NCBI RefSeq assembly: GCF_009690905.1
Contig: NZ_VOSW01000092.1
Location: 1-38,175, forward strand
DNA length: 38,175 nt
From: Paraburkholderia madseniana
GTDB lineage: Bacteria; Pseudomonadota; Gammaproteobacteria; Burkholderiales; Burkholderiaceae
Reading direction: 5' to 3'
Part shown: positions 1-8,170 of the stretch, in pieces
Layout: each line of letters begins with the position of its first letter
Numbering within the stretch: position 1 is the first letter of the stretch
Program-made: the position numbers and the translations under genes
Notes under the pieces: generated by a model
What the model was told of the DNA's origin: nothing
Database searches by the model: none
Seen by the model: the letters and a program-made list of their open reading frames with translations, nothing else

Positions 1-123
1 GTGGGGGAGGTCGTCGGGAGGGAACCGGCTGCGCGTAGGGCATGGCAGACCATGCTGGCTTGTTTCGAGGCGCTGACCGGGTACTTGCGTCTCGATGAAA
101 TTGCCTGCGACGTGGAGGCCTGA
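1..123 (+). CDS. 3' end of an unidentified gene (partial)
   Basis: An open frame runs from the first base of the window to a TGA at 121-123, giving the last 40 residues of a protein that begins outside. The visible part is a mixed, soluble-looking tail with no motif I recognise. It ends one base before the ATG of the TrbM-like gene, the tight spacing seen throughout the transfer operon downstream, so it is probably the preceding gene of the same operon. Function cannot be assigned from this fragment. Confidence 0.5.
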   Translation: MGEVVGREPAARRAWQTMLACFEALTGYLRLDEIACDVEA

Positions 124-124
124 A

Positions 125-670
125 ATGGGAGCTGCTTTGATACGACACGCCGCAAGTTACCGGTCCTTCGCTGCGCTCGCGCTTATTGCCGCTTGCGCGC
201 TTGCCTCGGGAATCACTCTTGCCGACGACTGGGGTTGCAAGGTAATTCTGTGCCTGTCGAACCCCGGTGGCCCGGAGCAGTACAGCGAATGCGTGCCGCC
301 GATCGAGAGACTATGGCGGGCATTGCGTCACGGCGATCCGTTTCCGACCTGCAATTTCGGTGCTGGCAGCTCGCAGGGAACGTTTGCGGCCAACACCTTT
401 GCAAGCAGTGGTTATTGCCGTGAAGGCCTGCTGTACTGGGGCGGGGCGGAGCAGAGTGAACTGCTATGTGGCGCTTCCGGCGCGATCAATGTCGACATCG
501 GCGACCAGCTCTATACCCGTGTCTGGTGGGGCGTAAGAGGGCAGGCGCCGACAATCACCGAATTCTATGGTGCCGGGAGCGCGCAGGTGTCCTACAACCC
601 GACAAGGTCCGCAGCGCTTTTCCTGCAGCAAGCGGAGCAGCAGGAGAACGGCTTCGGCGGGAGGCACTGA
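125..670 (+). CDS. trbM: TrbM-like conjugal transfer protein (exported)
   Basis: A protein of 181 residues. An ATG ten codons further upstream in the same frame would overlap the preceding gene; the ATG at 125 immediately follows that gene's stop and gives a typical signal peptide, with a positively charged start, an Ala/Leu core at about residues 16-30 and cleavage near ITLA-DD. The mature part starts with a DDWGCKVILCLSNPGG block and has further cysteines, the pattern of the TrbM/KikA/MpfK family. These small periplasmic, cysteine-containing proteins belong to conjugative type IV secretion systems and their exact role is not settled. The gene sits directly before the lytic transglycosylase gene, as expected for this family. 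The family call rests on the N-terminal motif and context; a different exported Cys-rich transfer protein is possible. Confidence 0.72.
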   Translation: MGAALIRHAASYRSFAALALIAACALASGITLADDWGCKVILCLSNPGGPEQYSECVPPIERLWRALRHGDPFPTCNFGAGSSQGTFAANTFASSGYCREGLLYWGGAEQSELLCGASGAINVDIGDQLYTRVWWGVRGQAPTITEFYGAGSAQVSYNPTRSAALFLQQAEQQENGFGGRH

Positions 671-672
671 AA

Positions 673-1314
673 ATGCCGCTCGACTTCATGACGCTTGCCC
701 AGCAATGCGCGCAGCAAATCGACCCGATCACAATGGCGGCGCTCGTGCGCACCGAGTCTGGATTCAACCCCTTCGCGATTGGCGTCGTGCGTGGTCGGCT
801 GCTGCGGCAACCGTCGAATTTGGTCGAAGCGATCGCCACAATGCGCGCACTCGAAGCGGCCGGCTGGAATTTTAGTGTAGGGCTCGCGCAGGTAAACCGG
901 GCTAATTGGCGCGCATACGGGTTGACGGAGCAAAACGCATTCGAGCCCTGTCGCAACCTCGCTGTTGGCGCCACCATTCTTCAACGTTGTTTCATGTCCG
1001 CACATCGTGCACAGACCGATACTCAGGCGGCGCTTCGGGCAGGTCTGTCCTGCTATGGGAGTGGCGATTTTTCGACGGGATTTCGCACGGGTTACGTACA
1101 ACGCGTGATAAAGAACGCGCAGCAGCCCGTTCCGATGTTCCCGATCACCGTTCCTTCTATCGCACCGATCCCGGTGTTGCCCGTCAATTCCGGAATGTCT
1201 GCTAGCCCCTTCCGGCCGCATCCGGTGGTTCGCCGACCGCTGTTGCTCGATCGAGACCATGCGTTGACGGATGAGCGGGAAGGTGAGTCGGAGGGTAGCG
1301 CGGTGGTGTTCTAA
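673..1314 (+). CDS. virB1: VirB1-type lytic transglycosylase
   Basis: A protein of 213 residues that cuts peptidoglycan to let the transfer channel through the wall. The frame is open much further upstream, but the ATG at 673 is two bases after the TrbM-like stop and gives the canonical beginning MPLDFMTLAQQCA. The SLT fold is recognisable: the catalytic glutamate in VRTESGFNPFAIG near residue 27, then SVGLAQVNRANW at about 75-86 and a final GLSCYGSGDF/YVQRV region, the usual transglycosylase signatures. No classical signal peptide is seen at this start. The C-terminal third is proline-rich and probably flexible. It is followed by the pilin gene after a 50-base gap. Confidence 0.88.
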   Translation: MPLDFMTLAQQCAQQIDPITMAALVRTESGFNPFAIGVVRGRLLRQPSNLVEAIATMRALEAAGWNFSVGLAQVNRANWRAYGLTEQNAFEPCRNLAVGATILQRCFMSAHRAQTDTQAALRAGLSCYGSGDFSTGFRTGYVQRVIKNAQQPVPMFPITVPSIAPIPVLPVNSGMSASPFRPHPVVRRPLLLDRDHALTDEREGESEGSAVVF

Positions 1315-1364
1315 GCCGCGATTCAGGTAATGGCGGGCAGACAGTAGGCGAAAAGGAGTCAATC

Positions 1365-1706
1365 ATGTATTTAGGAATACATATAAAAATATATCGTCAG
1401 CGCTCGTATTTGTGCCGTATCGTCTTTGACTGTCAGTTGGCGAAGGAACTTGCCGTTTCAATTTCGACGCTACTGCTCTCGACACCGGCGTGGGCACAAC
1501 TCTCGCAAGTCAATACGCTGCTGAACACAATCCAGACAACTCTGCTCGGTGTCGGGGGCGTGATCTGCTCGATTTCCATCATCTGGGCGGGTTTCCGGAT
1601 GATGTTCCAGCACGCCAGGTTCGGCGACATCGCGAACGTCTTCATCGGCGGACTCTTCGTCGGCTGTGCGACGGTGATCGCCGGCATGCTGATCCCGACA
1701 AGCTGA
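1365..1706 (+). CDS. virB2: VirB2-type major pilin subunit
   Basis: A protein of 113 residues and the likely pilus building block. The start ATG has a strong AAGGAG ribosome site eight bases upstream. After an unusually long N-terminal segment of about 30 residues containing several Arg/Lys comes a hydrophobic stretch ending TPAWAQ, a probable signal-peptidase site near residue 45. Two transmembrane helices follow: LLGVGGVICSISIIWAGFR and the FIGGLFVGCATVIAGMLI segment. This is the classical VirB2/TrbC architecture of a long leader and two helices joined by a short charged loop. The codons before about residue 25 are rich in A and T, unlike the neighbouring genes, so translation could also begin further downstream. 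Confidence 0.85.
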   Translation: MYLGIHIKIYRQRSYLCRIVFDCQLAKELAVSISTLLLSTPAWAQLSQVNTLLNTIQTTLLGVGGVICSISIIWAGFRMMFQHARFGDIANVFIGGLFVGCATVIAGMLIPTS

Positions 1707-1723
1707 TCCTTGGGAGTCAAATC

Positions 1724-2044
1724 ATGAACCCTCTCAAGGATCCCGTTTTTAAAGGCTGCACCCGTCCTGCGATGCTGTGGGGCGTACCGCTTGTGCCGTT
1801 CCTGATGGTCGGCGGCGGCATGCTGATTCCGGCCGTCTGGGCGCTGCTAGCGAGTCCCCCGCTGGGCGTCGCCATCCTCTTCCTGATGATTCCGGTGTTC
1901 GTCGCGATGCGTGTGATCACGCGCTACGACGATCAGCGCCTCGCTCAGTACGCGCTGCGCCTTCGGATGGTGCTCGGTCAGGGCAATCGCTGGTATTGGG
2001 GGGCGCATGCCTACGTGCCCGTTCGCCTGAAAAGGAGGGCGTGA
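1724..2044 (+). CDS. virB3: VirB3-type inner-membrane T4SS protein
   Basis: A protein of 106 residues. The ATG at 1724 follows a GGGAGT ribosome site and the pilin stop by 17 bases; the longer open frame upstream is only a shadow of virB2. The sequence begins MNPLKDPVFKGCTRPAM, typical of VirB3, followed by two hydrophobic helices at about residues 24-45 and 47-66 and a cationic C-terminal tail beginning at RVITRYDDQRLAQ. VirB3 is a small inner-membrane partner of the VirB4 ATPase, and here it directly precedes virB4 with one base between the genes. In some systems the two are fused. Confidence 0.88.
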   Translation: MNPLKDPVFKGCTRPAMLWGVPLVPFLMVGGGMLIPAVWALLASPPLGVAILFLMIPVFVAMRVITRYDDQRLAQYALRLRMVLGQGNRWYWGAHAYVPVRLKRRA

Positions 2045-2045
2045 C

Positions 2046-4514
2046 ATGCCATCCGAACCCCAACTCGTCGCCCTGGCGAACCGCGAAGTCCCACTTGCGG
2101 GTTACATCCCGTACTCGACGCATGTGACGGACCACGTTATCAAAACACGCGAGGGCGACTACCTGCAGATCTGGAGGATCGCCGGCATCGCGTTCGAGGC
2201 AGCCGATCCCGCCAACATCCTCGCGCGGCACGACGGATTCAACCAACTCGTGCGCGGGCTCGCGGGCGGCCACGTAGCGCTCTGGTCACATCGCTTGCGC
2301 CGGCGCGTGTCGGATCACTTCGCGATGCCCTACGGCAACCGCTTCTGCCAGGAGCTGGCGACGCGTTATTACGCGAGCTTTTCCGGTTATCGCATGATGG
2401 CCAACGAGCTGTATCTGACCGTTGTTTACCGGCCGAACCGCACGAAGCTCGGTCGCGCCTTTCGCCGTGCTGCGCGCCGCACGCGCGAGGATATCCGCCG
2501 CGATCAGCACGACGCACTGAAGGCGATGGCAGAACTGGCCGCCCAGGTCGAATCGAGTCTGAAGCCCTACGATCCCGTCGCGCTCGGCGTTTATGTCAGA
2601 CAGGGCAGCTATACCAGGCGCCCGCGCCGATATTCGTCGACGCTGGAACTGCTTGGCTACTTGGTGAACGCCGCATGGGAGCCCGAGCCGGTTCCGGCTG
2701 GCCCGATCCGTGAGGGGCTGCCAACGTCGCGCCTCTTTGTTGGGGCCGAGAAGATCGAGATCCGCATGCCGGCCGCGACCCGCTTTGCCGCGATGCTCGA
2801 CTTGAAGGACTACCCGGAGGACACAGAGCCCGGAATGATCAACGGCTTGCTGTACGGCGACTTTGAGTACATCGAGACGCAGAGCTTCACCGTCCTCGAC
2901 AAGCCGAGCGCGAAAGAGGCATTGGAGCGCCAGCGTAACCAGTTGATTGCCGGCGAGGATGTTGCCGTGTCCCAGGTAGAGGCGATGGAAGGGGCGCTTA
3001 ACGACCTGATCAACGGAGACTTCGTCTTGGGCGAATACCATTATTCGCTCGCTGTGCTCGGCGACACGTTGGATGAAGTTTCGAAAAGTGTGGCGAAGGC
3101 GCGTACGCAGCTGGCCGACGCGGGTTTTCAGACGGCACTCATCGATCTCGTTGCGGACGCGGCGTGGTTCGCGCAACTGCCAGGCAACTGGCGTTACAGG
3201 CCGCGCGAGGCCAAGCTTACGTCGCGGAACTTCTGCGGACTGGCATGCCTGCATAACTTCGCGACGGGGAAGCGTGATGGTAATCCGTGGGGTGAGGCGA
3301 TCACGATTGTCAAGACGCCTAGTGGTCAGCCACTTTATCTGAACTTCCACGTCACGCCCGACAAGAAGGACTCGCTCGACGAGAAGGCGCTCGCCAACAC
3401 CCAGATTATCGGTCAGGCCGGCGCGGGCAAGACAGTGCTTGAGCTGTTCCTACTCGCAATGGCGATGAAGTACGGCATCACTGCCGTGCTGTATGACAAG
3501 GATCGCGGTACCGAGATCGCGATCCGCGCGATGGGCGGCATATACACCGTGTTCCGCCGAGGGGAGCCGACCGGTTTGAACCCGTTCCAGATGGAACCAA
3601 CCGAGGCTGTGCTCCACTTCTGGGAAAGGCTCGTGAGCAAGCTCGTCGATATCGGCGTGCCTCTGCCCGCGAGGGACGAACTCGATATCTCGCGCGCCGT
3701 ACGGGAAGTTGCCCGCATGGACAAGCCGCTGCGACGGCTTTCCATGGTGCGGCAACTCCTGCCGACCGTGGGTGAGAACAGCCTCCATGCTCGCCTCGCC
3801 AAATGGTGCGCGGGCGGGCGTCTAGGCTGGGTATTCGATAACCCGACCGACCGTATTGATCTCGCCTGCTCGGGACTGTTCGGATTCGACGATACCGAGT
3901 TGCTTGACGATGCGGAGGTCTCGACGCCGGTCACGATGTACCTGTTGCACTTGACCGAAAATCTGATCGACGGCCGGCGCTTCATCTACGTGATGACCGA
4001 ATTCTGGAAGCGTCTCTCCGATCCCGTTTTCACCGATTTTGTGAAGAACAAGCAGAAGACGATCCGCAAGCAGAATGGCCTCGGGATTTTCGATACGCAA
4101 TCGCCTGCGGACGTACTGCGCAGCGAGGTTGCCAGTGCGCTGATCGAGCAGAGCGCAACGTTCTTCTTCCTGCCGAACCCACGGGCCGATTACGACGATT
4201 ACGTTTGTGGTTTCAAGCTGACCGAAGCCGAATTCAACATCGTGCGCAATCTCGGCGAGAACAGTCGGCTGTTCCTGGTCAAGCAGGGTCATCGCTCTGC
4301 AATTGGGCGGCTTGATCTCGCTGGCCTCGGAGACGTACTCGACGTGCTGTCGGGTACGACCGATAACGTCGAGCTTCTCGACACGATCCGTGCGCAGGTG
4401 GGCGATGCACCGGAAGACTGGTTGCCGGTTTTCCACGAGCAGCTTGCCCGGCGACGCACGGCGAACGGCGGACTGCGTTCGCCGTTTCCCCCGGAAGCGG
4501 GAGGTGTGCGATGA
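2046..4514 (+). CDS. virB4: VirB4-type T4SS ATPase
   Basis: A protein of 822 residues, full length for the family. It is the largest ATPase of the channel and drives pilus assembly and substrate transfer at the inner membrane. The N-terminal CagE/TrbE/VirB domain occupies roughly residues 1-430. The ATPase domain starts with Walker A GQAGAGKT at 456-463. The conserved late motif NKQKTIRKQNGLGIFDTQS is near 670-688. At the Walker B position the sequence reads IYVMTEFW, so residue 651 is Thr where VirB4 proteins usually have Asp; Glu652 is kept. The gene starts one base after virB3 and its stop overlaps the virB6 start (ATGA), indicating coupled translation. Confidence 0.95.
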   Translation: MPSEPQLVALANREVPLAGYIPYSTHVTDHVIKTREGDYLQIWRIAGIAFEAADPANILARHDGFNQLVRGLAGGHVALWSHRLRRRVSDHFAMPYGNRFCQELATRYYASFSGYRMMANELYLTVVYRPNRTKLGRAFRRAARRTREDIRRDQHDALKAMAELAAQVESSLKPYDPVALGVYVRQGSYTRRPRRYSSTLELLGYLVNAAWEPEPVPAGPIREGLPTSRLFVGAEKIEIRMPAATRFAAMLDLKDYPEDTEPGMINGLLYGDFEYIETQSFTVLDKPSAKEALERQRNQLIAGEDVAVSQVEAMEGALNDLINGDFVLGEYHYSLAVLGDTLDEVSKSVAKARTQLADAGFQTALIDLVADAAWFAQLPGNWRYRPREAKLTSRNFCGLACLHNFATGKRDGNPWGEAITIVKTPSGQPLYLNFHVTPDKKDSLDEKALANTQIIGQAGAGKTVLELFLLAMAMKYGITAVLYDKDRGTEIAIRAMGGIYTVFRRGEPTGLNPFQMEPTEAVLHFWERLVSKLVDIGVPLPARDELDISRAVREVARMDKPLRRLSMVRQLLPTVGENSLHARLAKWCAGGRLGWVFDNPTDRIDLACSGLFGFDDTELLDDAEVSTPVTMYLLHLTENLIDGRRFIYVMTEFWKRLSDPVFTDFVKNKQKTIRKQNGLGIFDTQSPADVLRSEVASALIEQSATFFFLPNPRADYDDYVCGFKLTEAEFNIVRNLGENSRLFLVKQGHRSAIGRLDLAGLGDVLDVLSGTTDNVELLDTIRAQVGDAPEDWLPVFHEQLARRRTANGGLRSPFPPEAGGVR

Positions 4515-5692
4515 GCGGCCTCTTCACCGCGGTAGGTGGCACTCTCGAAAATGGTATGTCCACCTACATCACGAACGTGTCATCGGCCTTGTCCAGCGCG
4601 CTCGTGCCGGTCGTGACCACGGCCGTTACGATCTGGGTTGTCGCCTACGGTCTGGCAGTGGTGCGGGGCGAAGCCCACGAAGCTGTCCCGGCGTTTGCTT
4701 GGCGGGGGCTAAAGGTCGCCATCACGCTCGTGTTTGCGCTGAGCGCCGGCATCTACCAGCAGCGGGTCGTAACGGCGATCAATGGTGCAACGGCCGGGCT
4801 TGCCCAGACGATCCAGAACGCGGCTAATACGTCGGGCGGCGGTAATTCAGGATGCGGGTCGGTCAACGGCGGCAGCGTGACAGCGCAGAGCGCGACCAGT
4901 ATCTACCAGACGCTCGATTGCTACGACCAGCAGATCGACCTCGTGATGGACGCCTATTTCGACAAGGCGACGCACGAGGGGATCAGTGTCAGTGGACTTG
5001 CCGCCGCCATCGGCGATTTCCTGTGCGGGATCATCGCCGCACTTGGTGGTTCGATCTTCCTCATCGTCCTCGCCTTCGAAGTGGCGATGGCGAGGATGCT
5101 GCTCGATCTCGTGCTTGGGCTTGGTCCTATTTTCATTGCCTGCGCGGCATTTGCCCCAACCGCGCGCTTCTTCGAGGCTTGGACCGCGAAGGTCACCAAT
5201 TACGCCTTGTTGCAAGTGCTCGTCGCCGCCTTTCTCGGCATGGCGCTCACGGCATTCTCTGCCGATCTAACTCCCCTCAATGCCACTAGTGCTTCCCCCG
5301 GTGCAGATCCGTCGGCTGTGATGCAGGGCATTACCGCTGCTCTCAACAATGCCGCGGCGGGTGCAGCAGCGATCGGCTTGTTCGCAACCGGGGTCTTTCT
5401 CGCCATGGTCGGCTGGCAGTTGCCATCGGTTGCATCGGGACTTTCCGGTGGGGCCACGCTGTCCGGGTTTGGCGCGTTCGTGGCGGGTTTTGCCGCACGA
5501 CGTATGGCCGGCGCACTCGCTCAGGCGTTTTCTCCCAGCGGTGGCGGCTCATCGCCTGGCGGAAAGATTCGCAACCGCACCGGCTCAAGTGGTGGCGGCT
5601 ACAGCGGATCAGGCGGAGGGGGTTCGGCGAACGGACCCATGCCCGCTTACCAGCGCGCAGCGCGCGCAAACCTGGGTCGGCAGGGCGAATGA
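4511..5692 (+). CDS. virB6: VirB6-type polytopic membrane protein
   Basis: A protein of 393 residues. VirB6 forms the polytopic inner-membrane part of the channel through which substrate passes. Several hydrophobic helices are visible, including VVTTAVTIWVVAYGLAVV near residue 35, VAITLVFALSAGI near 75, a cluster between about 155 and 250 (FLCGIIAALGGSIFLIVLAF and later segments), and another at about 285-305. The C-terminus from about residue 345 is a Gly/Ser-rich, probably disordered tail. The start overlaps the virB4 stop. virB6 precedes virB5 here, the reverse of the Agrobacterium order. Confidence 0.88.
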   Translation: MSGLFTAVGGTLENGMSTYITNVSSALSSALVPVVTTAVTIWVVAYGLAVVRGEAHEAVPAFAWRGLKVAITLVFALSAGIYQQRVVTAINGATAGLAQTIQNAANTSGGGNSGCGSVNGGSVTAQSATSIYQTLDCYDQQIDLVMDAYFDKATHEGISVSGLAAAIGDFLCGIIAALGGSIFLIVLAFEVAMARMLLDLVLGLGPIFIACAAFAPTARFFEAWTAKVTNYALLQVLVAAFLGMALTAFSADLTPLNATSASPGADPSAVMQGITAALNNAAAGAAAIGLFATGVFLAMVGWQLPSVASGLSGGATLSGFGAFVAGFAARRMAGALAQAFSPSGGGSSPGGKIRNRTGSSGGGYSGSGGGGSANGPMPAYQRAARANLGRQGE

Positions 5693-5702
5693 ATGTGAGG
5701 TG

Positions 5703-6404
5703 ATGACCATGACAGGACAAACCAGATTGGCGAGGGCCGCGATCGTGTGGGTGGTGCTCTGTTCCGGCGCTCATGCACAGGGCATTCCGGTGTTCGACGC
5801 GCAGAACGTGGTGCAGGCTATCGCGACGGTTGCCCGGCTTGAGCAGGAGGTGCAGCAGGAAATCCAGATCTATCAGTCGACGGTCGGCACGCGTGGCTTC
5901 GGTGCGCTGCTAGGCAATCCGGTCGTCGCCAGCTCGCTGCCTTCGAACTGGCAGAGCGTCTATACGGCGATCCAGAACGGTGGCTACGCGGGCTTGACGG
6001 GCAGCGCCCAGGAGTTGCGCTCGGCGAACCAGATCTACAACTGCCAGGACCAGACCGGCATTGACCAGCAGGTATGCCAGCGCACGCTGAACAAGCCGTT
6101 TCAGGACAAGGCGTTCGGCCTTCAGGCGTACCAGACCGAACTGCGTGAGCTGAACCAGATCCAGAGCTTGATGCAACAGATCGACGTGACGCAGGACCCC
6201 AAGGGGGTGGCCGAGTTGCAGGCACGTATCCAGGCTGAGACCACGACGGTCGGCAACGAAATGACGAAGCTGCAGCTCTTCCGGATGCTGGCCGATTCCG
6301 AGGACAAGCTCGTGGCCGAGCAACAAAGTGAACTGGCACTGACCCGGGCTGGCAACACGGCCCGATTGCAGGACCAGATGGCGCCTGCATCGTTCGGGAA
6401 CTGA
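5703..6404 (+). CDS. virB5: VirB5-type minor pilin / pilus-tip protein
   Basis: A protein of 233 residues. The frame is open upstream inside virB6, but the ATG at 5703 follows a GAGGTG ribosome site and gives a clean signal peptide ending CSGAHAQ-GIPVFDAQNVVQA, the standard VirB5/TrbJ beginning. The rest is largely helical and Gln/Glu-rich, with a short cysteine-bearing region (NCQDQTGIDQQVCQR) near residue 120 that could form a disulphide. VirB5 proteins are periplasmic, sit at the pilus tip and help contact recipient cells. A second ATG two codons on (5709) is an equally possible start. Confidence 0.87.
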   Translation: MTMTGQTRLARAAIVWVVLCSGAHAQGIPVFDAQNVVQAIATVARLEQEVQQEIQIYQSTVGTRGFGALLGNPVVASSLPSNWQSVYTAIQNGGYAGLTGSAQELRSANQIYNCQDQTGIDQQVCQRTLNKPFQDKAFGLQAYQTELRELNQIQSLMQQIDVTQDPKGVAELQARIQAETTTVGNEMTKLQLFRMLADSEDKLVAEQQSELALTRAGNTARLQDQMAPASFGN

Positions 6405-6414
6405 GGAGGATGCC

Positions 6415-6636
6415 ATGCCTGCGCTTATCTCCATCGTCCTCGCGGGGTGCCTAGCCTGGAGTCTGGCGGCCTGCAGCAGCGGGCCGTCAAAGCCCGTATT
6501 GCCGGACGGTCTGCACCGCGTGCCCGTCAACCGCATTCTGCCGGTGCCTGAAGTCCCAACTTCTGTGCTCCCGGCACCTGCAGCGCCTGCTTCCCAAGCT
6601 CTGCCCGTGTCGTCGGGCGCAGGAGCCCGATCATGA
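6415..6636 (+). CDS. VirB7-like small lipoprotein
   Basis: A protein of 73 residues encoded between virB5 and virB8, exactly where VirB7 lipoproteins are found. GAGGA lies just upstream of the ATG. The N-terminus is hydrophobic and has two possible lipoboxes: LAGC ending at Cys12 and LAAC ending at Cys20. The second, followed by SSGPSK, is the more typical. The N-region carries no Lys or Arg, which is unusual for a signal peptide. The mature part is Pro/Val/Ala-rich and short. Known VirB7 proteins anchor and stabilise VirB9 in the outer-membrane core, and this role is inferred from position. An entry-exclusion lipoprotein would be the alternative. Confidence 0.7.
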   Translation: MPALISIVLAGCLAWSLAACSSGPSKPVLPDGLHRVPVNRILPVPEVPTSVLPAPAAPASQALPVSSGAGARS

Positions 6637-7349
6637 GCGCACCGCACGACTATGGGCGCGTGCTCGATATCGAGGCATCGCTGACCTACCTGCAGGAGCG
6701 ATCCGAGCGGCGCGCGTGGCATGTCGCCTATGCGGCGCTTGCGGTCGCCGTATTGAGCGCCGCGGCGCTTGCGCTGATGGTGCCGTTCTATCGTGTCGTG
6801 CCGCTACCGATCGAGGTCGATCGCCTGACCGGCGAATCCCAGGTGATCGACGTACTGGATGCCCGCCACGTACGCACGAAGGATATCCAGGATAAGCACT
6901 GGGTCGAGGCATATGTGCGTTCGCGCGAGCGGTATGACTGGGGGCTGCTGCAGATGGACTACGACAGCGTGCTTGTCATGAGCGATGACGTGGTTGCGCG
7001 CGATTTTCGCAGCATCTATGGCGGTCCGGATGCACTGGACCGGCAACTGGGGCCGGGCATCGAGCGGCGCATCCACATTCTCTCGACCACGCTGCCGCCC
7101 GATCAACCCGGGCATGCCGTCGTGCACATCGAGCGCACGTCGTTCAGGAGCGGGGTCGCGAACGCGGAGCCGACGCAGCGCTTCGTGATCACGCTCGCCT
7201 TTACTTACCGGCCACCCGTATTCACGCGCGAGAGCGTTGCGATCGCCAATCCGTTCGGGTTCAAGGTGACAGCCTACAGCCGTGATCTCGAATACACGCC
7301 GCCGTCTGCCTCTCTAGCTCCAGCCTCGACGACGGGAGGCAACCCATGA
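6633..7349 (+). CDS. virB8: VirB8-type inner-membrane assembly factor
   Basis: A protein of 238 residues that nucleates the T4SS at the inner membrane and contacts VirB9 and VirB10. It has a short cytoplasmic N-terminus, one transmembrane helix at about residues 31-53 (VAYAALAVAVLSAAALALMV), then a periplasmic NTF2-like domain with the family features VIDVLDARHVRTKDIQDKHW and YVRSRERYDWGLLQMDYD. Length is normal for the family. Its ATG overlaps the stop of the VirB7-like gene and its own stop overlaps the virB9 start, so the genes are likely translationally coupled. Confidence 0.93.
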   Translation: MSAPHDYGRVLDIEASLTYLQERSERRAWHVAYAALAVAVLSAAALALMVPFYRVVPLPIEVDRLTGESQVIDVLDARHVRTKDIQDKHWVEAYVRSRERYDWGLLQMDYDSVLVMSDDVVARDFRSIYGGPDALDRQLGPGIERRIHILSTTLPPDQPGHAVVHIERTSFRSGVANAEPTQRFVITLAFTYRPPVFTRESVAIANPFGFKVTAYSRDLEYTPPSASLAPASTTGGNP

Positions 7350-8170
7350 AAGCGCTCGCTCCTGGTGTCGCGCTGGTGGGCCTGCTGCTCGCTCACACCG
7401 CGAGCGCTGCCGATTTGCCGGGCTGGTTCGGCGATTCGCGCGTGCGGCAGGTGGTGTACGAGCCGGACGATGTCGTGCGTATTCAGGCGCAGCGGGGCAT
7501 TGCCACGCATATCGCGCTCGACCCGCACGAACAGATCCAGGTGGTAGCGCCTGGCGATCGAGACGGCTGGCAGGTTGTGGCGAACAAAGGCGATCACGAC
7601 GTGTACCTGAAACCGCAACTCGCTGCGCACGATTCGAATCTGGAGATTCGTACCGACCGCCGCAGCTACAGCTTCGATCTGATGGTATTGCCGCTCAAGG
7701 CAAAGTTCGGCAACCACGACGTGATGTACCGGGTGACCTTCACCTATCCGGATGAAGCGAAGGCGCTGGCACGCGCGAACACTGATGCCGCGCTGGTTGA
7801 GCAACGTCTCGCGCAGCCACCTGTGGTGCGCAATGCCCACTACACGATGGAGGTGATACCGCACTCCGACGACATTGCGCCGACGGCGGCGTGGGACGAC
7901 GGACGGTTCACCTACCTCCGTATCCCGAACAACCGGCGGATGCCGGCGGTTTTCCGGGTGGCCGATGACGGTACGGAGAGCGTTGTGGACAAACACGTGC
8001 AGGGCGACACGATCGTCGTGCACGAGGTCGCGAAGCGCTTTGTGCTGCGGCTCGCGGACGAAGTTGTCGGAATCTGGAACGACGCTTGTGACATGGATGG
8101 CGTCCCGCCCCAAGGCGGCACGACTGCCAGCGGCGTGAAACGCGTCTTGCGGAGTCACGGCGATGAATGA
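7346..8170 (+). CDS. virB9: VirB9-type outer-membrane core protein
   Basis: A protein of 274 residues. The GGAGG site just before the start and the signal peptide (MKALAPGVALVGLLLAHTASA) support this ATG. The mature N-terminal beta domain includes VRQVVYEPDDVVRIQAQRG and IALDPHEQIQVVAPGD. The C-terminal VirB9 domain includes FTYLRIPNNRRMPAVF and VVHEVAKRFVLRLADEVVGI. With VirB7 and VirB10 it forms the ring-shaped core complex spanning periplasm and outer membrane. Its end overlaps the virB10 start by eight bases. Confidence 0.94.
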   Translation: MKALAPGVALVGLLLAHTASAADLPGWFGDSRVRQVVYEPDDVVRIQAQRGIATHIALDPHEQIQVVAPGDRDGWQVVANKGDHDVYLKPQLAAHDSNLEIRTDRRSYSFDLMVLPLKAKFGNHDVMYRVTFTYPDEAKALARANTDAALVEQRLAQPPVVRNAHYTMEVIPHSDDIAPTAAWDDGRFTYLRIPNNRRMPAVFRVADDGTESVVDKHVQGDTIVVHEVAKRFVLRLADEVVGIWNDACDMDGVPPQGGTTASGVKRVLRSHGDE

